Below, piece by piece: positions 15,391 to 24,538 of a stretch of 64,000 bases of DNA. This DNA is from Polaromonas sp. (GTDB taxonomy: Bacteria; Pseudomonadota; Gammaproteobacteria; Burkholderiales; Burkholderiaceae_C). The notes beneath the pieces were generated by a model, which made no database searches, was not told where the DNA came from, and worked only from the letters and a program-made list of their open reading frames with translations. Both the position numbers and the translations under genes were made by a program. Position 1 is the stretch's first letter. The number at the start of each line of letters is the position of its first letter. The stretch covers positions 104,413 to 168,412 of the forward strand of contig NZ_JACPOF010000024.1 in NCBI RefSeq assembly GCF_016185115.1, in the 5' to 3' direction.

Positions 15391-18090
15391 TTATGTTTGT
15401 TCAAGCACAGGCGGTTCACGCCTTGGCAGCGTGACGCTGAACGCGGCCCCGCCACCCTCCGCATTGGTGGCATGAATACTGCCGCCGTGTGCATCAACCA
15501 CGGCCTTGCAGATGGCCAGCCCCAGGCCGACGCCGGGCGTCGCGGATTCAGCCTCGCCGCGCGTGAACTTGTCGAAGAGCGCTTCTTCATGCCCTGCCAG
15601 TTTTTGCGGCAGGCCGGGGCCGTGGTCGCGCACCGTCAGCACCAGTGCATCGGCGGTGACGCGCGCACTGACTTCCACAGGCGGGACGCCGTATTTGGCG
15701 GCGTTCTCAAGCAGGTTGACGAGCACACGCTCCATCAGCACAGCATCAAACTCCACCAGCGGCAGGTCTGCCGGGACATCAGTACGCACCTCCAGCCCGG
15801 CCAGCGCATGCCGCGCTGCGCGAATCGCCGAGCCCACCACTTCCTGGGCCGATTGCCATTCTTTTCGCAGGTTGACGCCGCCCTGCTGCAGGCGCGCCAT
15901 GTCGAGCAGGTTGGTGACCAGTGCGCTGAGCTGGCGTGCCTGCTGCGTGATGGACTGCGCTATGCCTGCCTGCGCCGCATCCAGCGGTGGTGCAGCGCGC
16001 TGGAGTGATTCAGCCAGCCCTATCAGCGCCGTCAGCGGCGTGCGCACGTCATGTGAAATGGCAGCCAGCAAGGTGTTGCGCAGGCGCTCTGACTCCATCT
16101 GCACCACGGCCTGTTGTGCGATCTCGACATAGTGCACACGCTCCAGCGCAATGGCGATCTGCCTGGCCAGCGTGTCGAGCTGCTGCAACTGCTCGGGTAT
16201 CAGCAGCCAGCGCGGCTGCGACGGCCTGAGGGCCAGCACGCCGCGCACCCGCATAGGCGCCCGCAAAGGGATGTAATGCCAGGGCTGGGCCGACAGCGTG
16301 CTCGTTGCGAGGCCGGCAGCCTGCTCATTGCGAAAAGCCCAATCGGCCACGCTGGTGTCAAAGTCGTCCGGCAGGCTGGCGGGAAAGGTCAGCTGGTCGT
16401 TGGCATCAGTGACCAGCACCAGCGCCTGCCCGCCAAAGTTGCGCTGCACGGCGGCCTCGCCCAGTTCGCAGACCTGTATGCTCATGAGCGCCGCAGACAA
16501 GTCACGCGTGAGTTCAAACAGCGACTGCGCACGCCGCTCGCGGCTGCTGGAGATGCGCGCCTCGAAGCGCAGGCCGGCCGTAAGCTGCCCGGTCAGCAGG
16601 CCGACCACGAGCATGACGGCGAATGTCACCAGGTACTGCACATCGCTGACGGCGAACGACAGGCGCGGCGCGACAAAAAAATAATCGAAGGCAGCAACGT
16701 TCAGAAAAGCGGCCAGCGCCGCCGGGCCGCGCCCGAACTTCAGCGCCACCAGCACAGTACCCAGCAAAAACAGCATGACGATGTTGGCCAGGTCAAACAG
16801 GTGCAGCAGCGGCGTGGCCAGCAGGGTGATGGCCACGCTGCTGGCCGCAGCCCAGGCATAACGCGGCACGCTGTCGTGCCAGGCCGCATTGGGCGTATCT
16901 TCAGGCGTACGCCGTACTGCACCGGCCAGGCGCCGCGCGCTGTCTGCGCGGCCGACCTCGACAATGTCCAGCGTCGGGGCCAGCAGCGCGAGTTTCCGTG
17001 TCATGCTGCGCCTGCCCCATGATTGCCAGCCTGTCAGTGCCGGTCTGCCCACCACCAGCGTGGCGCAGTTCAGCGTCTGCGCCTGCGACACCAGCGCCTG
17101 GGCAGCATCGGCACCCGTGAGCACCGCGGTACCTGCGCCCAGTTCTTCGGCGAGCTTGATCACCGCCAGGATGCGGTCACGCTCACCGGCCTTCAGCCGC
17201 TGCAGCTGCGGCGTCTCTACATAGGCCACATGCCAGCGCACATTGAGCTGGCCCGCCAGCCTTGCCGCTACACGCACCGTCTGCTCTGCTCCGGCACGCG
17301 GACCTATGCAGGCCAGCAGCGCGCCCTCTGTGTTCCAGACCGGCGCAATCGACTGCTCCACCCGGTAGCTACGCACATCGTCTTCAACATGCTCGGCCGT
17401 GCGGCGCAGTGCAATCTCGCGCAGCGCAATCAGGTTGCCCTTGCGGAAAAAGTTTTGCGCCGCGCGCTCAGCCTGCTGGGGCAGGTAGACCTTGCCGGCC
17501 TTGAGGCGTGCCATCAGTTCATCGGGCGTGACATCAACGAGGATGATCTCGTCTGCGTCATCAAGCACCGTGTCGGGCACCGTCTCATGCACACGTATGC
17601 CGGTGATGGCGCCTACGGTGCCGTTGAGGCTCTCAAGGTGCTGCACGTTGAGCGCCGACCACACATCAATGCCCGCCTCAAGCAGCTCCTGCACGTCCTG
17701 CCAGCGCTTGGAATGGCGAGAGCCGGGCGCGTTGCTGTGTGCCAGTTCATCAACCAGCAGCACGGCCGGTTTGCGTGCCAGCGCCGCATCAAGGTCGAAT
17801 TCTTTCAGCACATTGTTTCGATAGGGCAGCTCGCGCAGGGGCAACTGCTCAAGCCCCGCAAGCAACTCTTGCGTTTCGGCGCGGCCATGTGTTTCAACCA
17901 CGCCGATCAGCACCTCGCGCCCGGCCTTGCGCTCGCGCTGCGCTGCACTGAGCATGGCGTAAGTCTTGCCCACACCGGCGCTGGCGCCAAAGTAGATGCG
18001 CAATCGGCCACGGCGGCCGCGCGCATCCTCACCCCTGAGCTGCTCCAGCAGCTGGTCGGGGTCGGGGCGGGAGTCGGTAAACGTTGCCAT
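15391..18090 (-). CDS. kdpD: K+-sensing histidine kinase KdpD
   Basis: 899 aa from ATG 18090; the track adds a TTG codon. Domain order: N-terminal KdpD domain with Walker A GASAGVGKT (residues 35-43) and ETHGRAETQELL; a universal-stress-protein-like domain; four closely spaced transmembrane helices (DUF4118: VAITLLATPLLHLF, IVMLFLLGTVLVAL, AALAAFLNVAAFDYFF, LVTFAVMLVVGLLTG); a GAF-like region; HisKA with the phospho-His in ISHDVRTPLTALIG; and HATPase_c with N box and DHGPGLP / GVGLGLAIC. It senses low K+ and high ionic strength and phosphorylates KdpE. AAGG stands 5 nt before the start. The kdpC stop lies 26 nt upstream. Confidence 0.93.
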   Translation of the reverse strand: MATFTDSRPDPDQLLEQLRGEDARGRRGRLRIYFGASAGVGKTYAMLSAAQRERKAGREVLIGVVETHGRAETQELLAGLEQLPLRELPYRNNVLKEFDLDAALARKPAVLLVDELAHSNAPGSRHSKRWQDVQELLEAGIDVWSALNVQHLESLNGTVGAITGIRVHETVPDTVLDDADEIILVDVTPDELMARLKAGKVYLPQQAERAAQNFFRKGNLIALREIALRRTAEHVEDDVRSYRVEQSIAPVWNTEGALLACIGPRAGAEQTVRVAARLAGQLNVRWHVAYVETPQLQRLKAGERDRILAVIKLAEELGAGTAVLTGADAAQALVSQAQTLNCATLVVGRPALTGWQSWGRRSMTRKLALLAPTLDIVEVGRADSARRLAGAVRRTPEDTPNAAWHDSVPRYAWAAASSVAITLLATPLLHLFDLANIVMLFLLGTVLVALKFGRGPAALAAFLNVAAFDYFFVAPRLSFAVSDVQYLVTFAVMLVVGLLTGQLTAGLRFEARISSSRERRAQSLFELTRDLSAALMSIQVCELGEAAVQRNFGGQALVLVTDANDQLTFPASLPDDFDTSVADWAFRNEQAAGLATSTLSAQPWHYIPLRAPMRVRGVLALRPSQPRWLLIPEQLQQLDTLARQIAIALERVHYVEIAQQAVVQMESERLRNTLLAAISHDVRTPLTALIGLAESLQRAAPPLDAAQAGIAQSITQQARQLSALVTNLLDMARLQQGGVNLRKEWQSAQEVVGSAIRAARHALAGLEVRTDVPADLPLVEFDAVLMERVLVNLLENAAKYGVPPVEVSARVTADALVLTVRDHGPGLPQKLAGHEEALFDKFTRGEAESATPGVGLGLAICKAVVDAHGGSIHATNAEGGGAAFSVTLPRREPPVLEQT

Positions 18091-18116
18091 CAAGCCTTAT
18101 TAAATCCTGTTTCGGT

Positions 18117-18689
18117 TCAGCGTATCGCCTCAAGCGCAAGATTCAGTTTGAGCACGTTGACCTGTGGCTCACCCATAAAGGCGAGCAGCGGCGTATCGGT
18201 CTGCTGCTCGACCAGCGTCTGGACTTTTTCTGCAGCCACACCGCGCGCCCTGGCGACGCGCGCCACCTGGTAGCGGGCTGCAGCGGGGCTGATGTGCGGA
18301 TCAAGACCGCTGGCAGAGGCCGTCACCAAGTCCACAGGTACTGGCGCTGTGTTGCCGGGGTCAGCCGCACGCAGGGCTTCCACGCGGCCCTTGACTGCAT
18401 CGGCCAGCGCAGGGTTCAGCGGCCCCTGATTCGAGCCGCTGGATGCACCTGCGTTGTAGGGCATGGGGCCTGTGGCCGATGGGCGGCCCCAGAAGTGTTT
18501 GGGGTCGCTGAAGTTCTGCCCGATCAGCGCAGAGCCAACCGCTTTACCATCCTTGACGACGAGACTGCCTGCTGCCTGGGAGGGGAACAGCGTTTGCGCT
18601 GCGCCTGTCACCACCAGCGGGTAGGCCACGCCGGTCACGAGTGTGAGCACTGTGAAGAGGACCAGTGCTGGGCGAATTATTTTCGTCAT
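18117..18689 (-). CDS. kdpC: K+-transporting ATPase subunit KdpC
   Basis: 190 aa from ATG 18689, which has AAGGA 7-8 nt upstream; the track start at 18710 overlaps kdpB and lacks such a site. One N-terminal membrane helix ([25 protein letters not shown]) is followed by a periplasmic domain with the family hallmarks [49 protein letters not shown] and LVEQQTDTP. KdpC stabilises the KdpFABC complex. It lies between kdpB and kdpD in the standard order. Confidence 0.93.
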   Translation of the reverse strand: MTKIIRPALVLFTVLTLVTGVAYPLVVTGAAQTLFPSQAAGSLVVKDGKAVGSALIGQNFSDPKHFWGRPSATGPMPYNAGASSGSNQGPLNPALADAVKGRVEALRAADPGNTAPVPVDLVTASASGLDPHISPAAARYQVARVARARGVAAEKVQTLVEQQTDTPLLAFMGEPQVNVLKLNLALEAIR

Positions 18690-18706
18690 GTTGAGTCCTT
18701 GTGAGT

Positions 18707-20791
18707 TCATGAAAGGTTCACGGCGACCAGGAACAGGTCAATCACCTTGATGCCGATAAAGGGCACGATGAGGCCGCCCAGGCCATAGACAGCCAGGTTG
18801 CGGCGCAGCTGAGCCGCGGCACCAACGGCGCGGTACTTGACCCCTTTGAGCGCCAGCGGAATCAGAAACATGATGATCAGCGCGTTGAAGATCACAGCCG
18901 ACAAAATCGCCGACGACGGGCTGCCCAGCTGCATCACATTGAGCGCACCCAGCTGCGGGTAGGTCGTCACAAAAATCGCCGGGATGATGGCGAAGTACTT
19001 GGCTACGTCATTCGCAATCGAAAACGTCGTGAGCGAGCCGCGTGTCATCAGCAGCGCCTTGCCGGTCTCGACGATCTCCAGCAGCTTGGTCGGATTGGAA
19101 TCAAGGTCCACCATATTGCCGGCCTCCTTCGCAGCCTGCGTGCCGCTGTTCATGGCGACCGCCACATCGGCCTGCGCCAGCGCCGGCGCGTCGTTGGTGC
19201 CGTCGCCCGTCATGGCCACCAGCCGGCCTTCGGCCTGGTACTGGCGTATCAGCTTGAGCTTGTCTTCGGGCGTGGCCTCGGCCAGGAAGTCATCAACACC
19301 GGCCTCGGCGGCAATCGCAGCCGCAGTGAGTTTGTTGTCGCCCGTGATCATCACGGTCTTGATGCCCATGCGGCGCAGTTCGCCAAAGCGCTCCTTGATG
19401 CCGGCCTTGACAATGTCTTTCAGCTCGACCACGCCCAGCACCTGCTTGCCATCGCTCACGGCCAGCGGCGTGCTGCCGCGGCGCGAGACTTCATCGGACG
19501 CGCGCAGCACCTCGGCAGGCACGCTGCCGCCCAGTGCCTCGACATGTTTGCGCACGGCATCGACAGCGCCCTTGCGCAACTGGCGTGTGCTGCCGTCGTT
19601 CAGTTTGACGTCGACACCGCTCATTCTTGTTTGAGCGGTGAACGGAACCTCAGTCGTAGCGCCGACCAAAGCCTGAATCGCATTGGTCTTTTGCGCCAGC
19701 GTGACAATGCTGCGGCCTTCAGGTGTTTCATCGGCCATGGAGGCCTGCATTGCTGAGGTGGCGAGCGTCGCTTCAGTCACACCGGGTGCCGGCACAAAGC
19801 TTGAGGCCTGGCGGTTGCCGTGCGTGATGGTGCCGGTCTTGTCGAGCAGCAGCACATCGACGTCACCCGCCGCTTCAACGGCGCGACCCGAAGTGGCGAT
19901 CACATTGGCCTGCATCATGCGGCTCATGCCCGCCACGCCGACGGCAGACAGCAGGCCGCCAATGGTGGTGGGGATCAGGCACACCAGCAAGGCCACCAGC
20001 GCGGTGATGCTGACCACTGTGCCCGCGCCTGCAGCCTCGACGCTGAAGATGGAGAACGGCAGCAATGTCACCGTGACCACCAGGAAGACGATGGTCAGCG
20101 CCACCAGCAAAATCGTCAGCGCGATTTCATTCGGGGTCTTCTGGCGTTTGGCGCCTTCGACCATGCTGATCATGCGGTCGAGAAAAGACTCGCCAGGGTT
20201 GACGCTGATGCGCACCACCAGCCAGTCGGACAGCACGCGTGTGCCGCCGGTCACAGAGGCGAAGTCCCCACCAGACTCGCGGACCACAGGCGCAGATTCG
20301 CCGGTGATGGCACTCTCGTCAACCGAGGCCACGCCTTCGATGACTTCGCCGTCGAGGGGGATCATCTCGCCCGCATCGACCTGAACTACATCGCCCTTCC
20401 TCAGGTTTTCTGCCTGTTCAGGCAAAAAGGTAGCACCGTGTTTTGGCTCTTTCAGCTTTTTGGCCCAAGTGCTTTTCTTCAGGCCACGCAGTGAGGCAGC
20501 CTGCGCCTTGCTGCGGCCTTCGGCCAGCGCTTCTGCAAAGTTGGCAAACAGCACTGTGAACCAGAGCCAGATGGCGACGGCAAAGATAAAGCCCGCCGAA
20601 TCTGCGCCCTTGCCGCCTGGGGCCTGCAAGGCCTGCAGCCCGAGCAGCGTGGTCAGGATGCTGCCGATGAACACCACAAACATCACCGGGTTGCGCCACT
20701 GCACACGGGGGCTGAGTTTGGTAAACGAGGCGGCGATGGCCGGCTTTAGCAGGGCCGGGTCAAGAAGTACGAATGGTTTTTTGTTGGTCAT
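18707..20791 (-). CDS. kdpB: K+-transporting P-type ATPase catalytic subunit KdpB
   Basis: 694-aa P-type ATPase. The actuator motif TGES spans residues 163-166 with the regulatory Ser, phosphorylation Asp317 lies in DKTGTITHG, followed by the nucleotide domain and [19 protein letters not shown] hinge. Transmembrane segments include the early [20 protein letters not shown] pair and the [15 protein letters not shown] helix with the Pro kink. It couples ATP hydrolysis to K+ movement through KdpA in the inner membrane. The start is 16 nt after the kdpA stop. Confidence 0.95.
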   Translation of the reverse strand: MTNKKPFVLLDPALLKPAIAASFTKLSPRVQWRNPVMFVVFIGSILTTLLGLQALQAPGGKGADSAGFIFAVAIWLWFTVLFANFAEALAEGRSKAQAASLRGLKKSTWAKKLKEPKHGATFLPEQAENLRKGDVVQVDAGEMIPLDGEVIEGVASVDESAITGESAPVVRESGGDFASVTGGTRVLSDWLVVRISVNPGESFLDRMISMVEGAKRQKTPNEIALTILLVALTIVFLVVTVTLLPFSIFSVEAAGAGTVVSITALVALLVCLIPTTIGGLLSAVGVAGMSRMMQANVIATSGRAVEAAGDVDVLLLDKTGTITHGNRQASSFVPAPGVTEATLATSAMQASMADETPEGRSIVTLAQKTNAIQALVGATTEVPFTAQTRMSGVDVKLNDGSTRQLRKGAVDAVRKHVEALGGSVPAEVLRASDEVSRRGSTPLAVSDGKQVLGVVELKDIVKAGIKERFGELRRMGIKTVMITGDNKLTAAAIAAEAGVDDFLAEATPEDKLKLIRQYQAEGRLVAMTGDGTNDAPALAQADVAVAMNSGTQAAKEAGNMVDLDSNPTKLLEIVETGKALLMTRGSLTTFSIANDVAKYFAIIPAIFVTTYPQLGALNVMQLGSPSSAILSAVIFNALIIMFLIPLALKGVKYRAVGAAAQLRRNLAVYGLGGLIVPFIGIKVIDLFLVAVNLS

Positions 20792-20807
20792 GGTTTTTCT
20801 CGCTGCT

Positions 20808-22607
20808 TTATTTCATGGGCCACAGCATCAGGTGCTCGACCACCGGGCCCAGGGCCAGCGCAGGAACATAGTTCAGCAGGCCGACCAGCAGCACCGTGCC
20901 GATCAGCAGGGTGACAAACAGCGGGCCGTGCGTCGGCATGGTGCCGCCGGTGACAGGCAAGCGCTTCTTGGCAGCCAGCGCACCTGCAATCGCCAGCACA
21001 GGCACGATGACGCCGAAGCGGCCCAGCCACATCACCATGCCCAGCAGGGTGTTGTAGAAGGGTGTGTTGGCCGAGAGGCCTGCAAAGGCGCTGCCGTTGT
21101 TGTTGCCGGCAGAACTCAGCGCGTAGAGGATTTCAGAAAAGCCGTGCGCGCCGGGGTTGGCAATGCCGGCCTTGCCCGCAGTGGCCAGCACGGCAATGGC
21201 TGTGCCTGCCAGCACCAGGATGGGCGTGACCAGAATGGCGATCGAGGTCAGCTTCATCTCGTGCGACTCGATCTTCTTACCCAGGTATTCAGGCGTGCGG
21301 CCTATCATCAGCCCCGAGATGAACACCGCCAAAATGGCAAAGATCAGCATGCCGTAAAGGCCGGTGCCGACACCGCCGAAGACGACTTCGCCGAGCTGCA
21401 TCATCACCAGCGGCACCAGCCCACCTATTGGCGTCAGGGAATCGTGCATCAGGTTGACAGCGCCGCATGAGGCAGCCGTTGTGATCACGGCAAACAGGCT
21501 GGAGGCATTGATGCCGAAACGAACTTCCTTGCCTTCCATGTTGCCGCCGGCCTGCAGTGCGCTGCTGGCCCGATCTACACCCACCGATGTAATCAGCGGA
21601 TTGCCAGCCTGCTCGGCCGGCGTGATGACAGCCACGGCAATCACAAACATCACGGTCATGGCGGCCAGCACGGCCCAGCCCTGACGCTGGTCGCCCACGC
21701 TGCGGCCGAACGCAAAGCACAGCGCGGCAGGAATCAGAAAGATGGACAGCATCTGCACAAAGTTGCTGAGCGCAGTCGGGTTCTCATACGGGTGGGCCGA
21801 GTTGGCATTGAAGAAACCGCCGCCGTTGGTGCCCAGCATCTTGATGGCCTCCTGCGAGGCAACCGGGCCCATGGCCAGCGTCTGTTTGTCGGTCTTCGCG
21901 TCTTCCATCACCGCATTGCCCGTGGCGTCTTTCAGCGGCTGGCTGTCGGGGCCGTTTTTGGCGACCTGGTAGTTGTTGACCTCCAGCGTCGTCACGTCCT
22001 TGTAGCTGTCAAAGTTCTGGATCACGCCCTGGCCGACCAGGAAGATGGCAAACACCAAAGACAGCGGCAAGAGCAGCCAGGCCGTGATGCGGGTGATGTC
22101 CACCCAGAAGTTGCCGATCACGCCTGTCGATTTGGCCGCAAAGCCGCGGAACAGCGCAAACACCACGGCGATGCCGGTGGCCGCCGAGAAGAAGTTTTGC
22201 CCGGTCAACGCCAGCATCTGAGTGAGGTAGCTCATGGTTGATTCACCGGCATAACCCTGCCAGTTGGTGTTGGACGCAAAGCTGATGGCGGTGTTGAAAG
22301 CCGAGTCAGGCGTAATGTTGGCCATGCGGGCCGGGTTGAGCGGCAGCCAGACCTGCACACGCTGCATCAGGTAGACGACGGCAACGCCCAGCAGGTTGAA
22401 GGCCAGAAGCGCCAGCGCGTACTGCGCCCAGTTCATGGACTTGCCGGCCGATGTGCCGGCCAGTTTGTAGAGCGGCGCTTCGAGCCTGTGCATCCAGCCG
22501 GGCAGATTGCCCGAGGCGATGCGCGTGAGCCAGATGCCGAGCGGCCAGGACACCAGCAACAAAACACCAAGGAAAAGGGCCAGCAAGCCCCAGGCATTAC
22601 CGGTCAT
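20808..22607 (-). CDS. kdpA: K+-transporting ATPase channel subunit KdpA
   Basis: 599 aa from ATG 22607; the track begins one TTG codon earlier. About ten transmembrane helices with the four degenerate K+-filter repeats of the SKT superfamily; readable pore-like parts are [35 protein letters not shown] and [11 protein letters not shown]. KdpA binds and conducts K+ with very high affinity. Its ATG overlaps the kdpF stop by one base (TGATG), so translation is coupled to kdpF. Confidence 0.95.
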   Translation of the reverse strand: MTGNAWGLLALFLGVLLLVSWPLGIWLTRIASGNLPGWMHRLEAPLYKLAGTSAGKSMNWAQYALALLAFNLLGVAVVYLMQRVQVWLPLNPARMANITPDSAFNTAISFASNTNWQGYAGESTMSYLTQMLALTGQNFFSAATGIAVVFALFRGFAAKSTGVIGNFWVDITRITAWLLLPLSLVFAIFLVGQGVIQNFDSYKDVTTLEVNNYQVAKNGPDSQPLKDATGNAVMEDAKTDKQTLAMGPVASQEAIKMLGTNGGGFFNANSAHPYENPTALSNFVQMLSIFLIPAALCFAFGRSVGDQRQGWAVLAAMTVMFVIAVAVITPAEQAGNPLITSVGVDRASSALQAGGNMEGKEVRFGINASSLFAVITTAASCGAVNLMHDSLTPIGGLVPLVMMQLGEVVFGGVGTGLYGMLIFAILAVFISGLMIGRTPEYLGKKIESHEMKLTSIAILVTPILVLAGTAIAVLATAGKAGIANPGAHGFSEILYALSSAGNNNGSAFAGLSANTPFYNTLLGMVMWLGRFGVIVPVLAIAGALAAKKRLPVTGGTMPTHGPLFVTLLIGTVLLVGLLNYVPALALGPVVEHLMLWPMK

Positions 22608-22705
22608 CAAAACTCCTCGGCGCAGATCAGCGCGTAGACCAGGTAGGCCAGCAGCAGGACGGCGCAGACGCCGCCGAAGCCGTACAGGATGTCAAGGCTG
22701 ATCAT
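22607..22705 (-). CDS. kdpF: KdpF, small subunit of the K+-transporting ATPase
   Basis: 32-codon ORF absent from the supplied track, translated by hand: it begins [20 protein letters not shown] and ends in CAEEF. A single hydrophobic helix with a short polar tail matches KdpF, the lipid-like stabilising peptide of KdpFABC, in size, topology and place directly before kdpA. The stop TGA shares a base with the kdpA start, and its own ATG overlaps the stop of the upstream 34-codon ORF as ATGA. Confidence 0.88.
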   Translation of the reverse strand: MISLDILYGFGGVCAVLLLAYLVYALICAEEF

Positions 22706-22806
22706 GAGCGGCCTCCTTCGGGCTTTTCAAGCTTCTGGAAGCCCCAGACCAGCAGCACCATCACGCCCCAGAGGGCGGCGACTCCAAATATGAATGCGAT
22801 ATCCAT
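22702..22806 (-). CDS. 34-aa predicted membrane microprotein ahead of kdpF
   Basis: Not in the ORF track. The 34 codons start MDIAFIFGVAALWGVMVLLV and end [14 protein letters not shown]. One hydrophobic helix of about 20 residues is followed by a basic, polar tail, so a single-pass inner-membrane peptide with the tail in the cytoplasm is expected. A GGAAAGAAG Shine-Dalgarno stands about 5 nt before the ATG. Its stop overlaps the kdpF start by 4 nt (ATGA), so it is the first gene of the operon and may be needed for kdpF/kdpA translation. It is not KdpF, which follows. I know no function; a regulatory or extra structural peptide of the Kdp pump is inference. Confidence 0.65.
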   Translation of the reverse strand: MDIAFIFGVAALWGVMVLLVWGFQKLEKPEGGRS

Positions 22807-22807
22807 G

Positions 22808-22841
22808 AACTTCTTTCCATCTGAATTGATGAAAGGAAGTT
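22808..22841 (-). promoter_or_regulatory. RBS-masking hairpin in the kdp leader
   Basis: In the mRNA sense AACTTCCTTTCATC faces GATGGAAAGAAGTT around a 6-nt loop: 14 positions, with one mismatch and one G-U pair. The 3' arm contains the GGAAAGAAG ribosome-binding site of the 34-aa ORF, and the AUG follows one base later. The structure would close the entry site of the whole translationally coupled kdp operon. It could act as an RNA thermometer, ion- or protein-controlled switch, or simply as a translational brake. Confidence 0.5.
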
Positions 22842-22884
22842 TCGGATCCGGTGTGTAAAAACGGGGATGAAAGCGAGCAGCGCC

Positions 22885-22904
22885 GTATAAAAAAAGCGTA
22901 AAAA
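22885..22904 (-). promoter_or_regulatory. Candidate KdpE operator upstream of kdp
   Basis: Read on the minus strand this is a T-rich tract, TTTTTACGCTTTTTTTATAC, about 80 nt before the first ORF. It resembles from memory the T-rich KdpE site of the E. coli kdpFABC promoter (TTTATAC and TTTACA-like half sites). A fit to the KdpE consensus was not computed. Confidence 0.35.
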
Positions 22905-23028
22905 GGGCGCGTTAAAAGATTCGACTGCAAGAACTACTCGTAGAAACTTCATCTGCGGTAAATCTGCCAGACTAGAGCCATTTCACGTCTGACAAAACTC
23001 TGTTCAAGCTCAATCACCTTCAATATTT

Positions 23029-23934
23029 ATGGCTACCACACCACCAACCGAAAAGCCTTCTTTAAACGTTGGAAACTATTGCGTGAGCTTTGTGGACCTA
23101 CTAGGCCAGAGAGCTGCTTTGCGCGGCCAATCATTGCTGCCACCCAGCAATTCCGAAGAGGAAAAGAAAAAGCTTCACGCAACACTTAGAAATAGCATTG
23201 GCTCAATCGCATCTCTTCAAGAGAGAGCGGAAACGATGCTTAGGGCCAGCGCCCCAAATCCCAAGTCGAAACTTCGCGCGAGCCTCTCTATTGAGGATCA
23301 AAGTATTTGGGATGAAATGCAGAAGACCAAGGTGACGACGCAGCGTTGGTCTGACGGCTTGGTTTCATTTGCATGCCTGGGAGACGAGGAAATCAAATGT
23401 CATTTGAACAACGTCTATGGACTATTCACTTTGGCTGGCAGCTTATGTTTTATGGGGCTGGCATCAAAACAACCTATCCGCGGTGCAATTGAAATTGCCT
23501 GGGGAGTTGAATTGCATCCTGGCGAGATCTACGGCGCTGCGGTAGCTCGGGCATACGAGCTGGAGAACTATGTCGCAGGATATCCACGCATCGTCATTGG
23601 CCCAGAGATGCTTAAATTCCTCGATCTTCATTGCCAGAATCAGAAGAGTGATGCGTTTTCTCAACTGGATCGAACCCTCGCAACCCATTGCAAAGAGATG
23701 ATTTTGGTGGATGCAGATGGACATGCCTTTTTGCACTACTTGGGACAGAGCTTTTTTAACGCAGTGAGCCATGGTGCGCATGCGGACTTATATGAAAAGG
23801 CTCAAAAATTCGCATCCAAACAGTTTGAGGAACATCAAAGAGCTCAGAACACGAAGCTAGCTTTTCGTTATCTCCATTTGCTTCAATATTTCAGCGCACA
23901 TCCGCCTCCTGAAAGCAATGCCATTCAGAAATAG
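23029..23934 (+). CDS. Orphan protein of unknown function, possibly degenerate nucleotidyl-cyclase-like
   Basis: 301 aa, no signal peptide or membrane helix. The N-terminal NYCVSFVDLLGQRAALRG and the later PIRGAIEIAWGVELHPGEIYGAAVARAYELENYVAGYPRIVIG recall uncharacterised proteins whose fold is compared with class III nucleotidyl cyclases (V-x-F-x-D-x-L-G start, R-G-A-I..G, A-x-x-L-E, PRIVI). The metal-binding Asp pair is not complete, so catalysis is doubtful. A polar, Lys/Glu-rich insert (SNSEEEKKKLHATLRNS) follows the first motif. Codon use is visibly AT-richer than in all neighbours, which suggests recent transfer. It is divergent from kdp and followed 19 nt later by a VOC gene of normal composition. 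Confidence 0.6.
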   Translation: MATTPPTEKPSLNVGNYCVSFVDLLGQRAALRGQSLLPPSNSEEEKKKLHATLRNSIGSIASLQERAETMLRASAPNPKSKLRASLSIEDQSIWDEMQKTKVTTQRWSDGLVSFACLGDEEIKCHLNNVYGLFTLAGSLCFMGLASKQPIRGAIEIAWGVELHPGEIYGAAVARAYELENYVAGYPRIVIGPEMLKFLDLHCQNQKSDAFSQLDRTLATHCKEMILVDADGHAFLHYLGQSFFNAVSHGAHADLYEKAQKFASKQFEEHQRAQNTKLAFRYLHLLQYFSAHPPPESNAIQK

Positions 23935-23953
23935 ATCAAAACTTAAACAATCT

Positions 23954-24322
23954 ATGACATTCGGAAAAACCACCCCCATCCTGCGCAGCTTCGACGAAGC
24001 CAAGGCCAAAGAGTTTTACATCGGTTTTCTCGGTTTCAAGCTCGACTTTGAACACCGCTTCGAGCCCGGCCTGCCGCTCTATATGCAGGTCTCGCGCGGC
24101 GACTGCATCCTGCATCTGTCGGAACACCACGGCGACGCCAGCCCCGGGTCCGCGATGCGCATTGAGGTGGACGACATTGACGCCTTTCACCGCGAGTTGA
24201 CTGCCGCCAACTACAAGTACGCCAGGCCAGGCATTGAAGCCACACCCTGGGACACGCGCGAGGTGACTGTCAAAGACCCGTTTGGCAACCGGCTGGTGTT
24301 CACGACGGCGATCAGCACCTGA
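23954..24322 (+). CDS. VOC-family glyoxalase/bleomycin-resistance-like protein
   Basis: Start at ATG 23954 (MTFGKTTPILRSFDEAKAKEFYIGFLGFKLDFEHRF), 122 aa; the track start at 23918 lies inside the previous gene. A single VOC module with the pattern x-x-P-I-L-R-S-F-D-x-x-K-A-x-E-F-Y, then GLPLYMQVSRGDCILHLSEHHGD, IEVDDIDAFHREL and the C-terminal TVKDPFGNRLVFTT. This subtype resembles bleomycin-binding proteins and small glyoxalases; the H in LHLSEHHGD and the late Glu/Asp could bind metal. Cytoplasmic; substrate unknown. It converges on the Crp/Fnr gene across repeat copy B. Confidence 0.8.
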   Translation: MTFGKTTPILRSFDEAKAKEFYIGFLGFKLDFEHRFEPGLPLYMQVSRGDCILHLSEHHGDASPGSAMRIEVDDIDAFHRELTAANYKYARPGIEATPWDTREVTVKDPFGNRLVFTTAIST

Positions 24323-24362
24323 AGCCATGAACGTCCTGGTTCCGGGCGTGCTGACGGAATTT

Positions 24363-24538
24363 GCTATTTATTTCATAGCTGTTTACGCTCGTATTTAAAG
24401 GGCCACAGCCATATTTTCGATCCAAAACAGGCCATTTTTGCCTATTTTTTAAGCACTGGGCCACTCCTGAGGCTGACCAATGCTGTGGGGACCTGTTTTT
24501 TGCCGTACACGTTAAATTTTTGCCGTGTACGTTAAAAA
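24363..24538. repeat. Composite intergenic repeat, copy B
   Basis: Order of parts: GCTAT-N7-ATAGC hairpin, GTTTACGCTCGTATTTAAAG, a CAGGCCATTTTTGCC stretch, and the palindrome CGTACACG-N12-CGTGTACG at 24504-24531 running to GTTAAAAA. The last base touches the stop codon of the Crp/Fnr gene (TGA at 24539-24541). It shares parts and order with copies A and C. It occupies nearly the whole 216-nt gap between convergent genes and nothing else is seen there. Confidence 0.75.

Noticed and set aside
14719-18273. Long plus-strand ORFs across kdpE/kdpD (429, 302 and 416 aa)
   Set aside because: Antisense shadows of kdpD/kdpE with low-complexity His/Gln/Arg-rich translation and no start signals.
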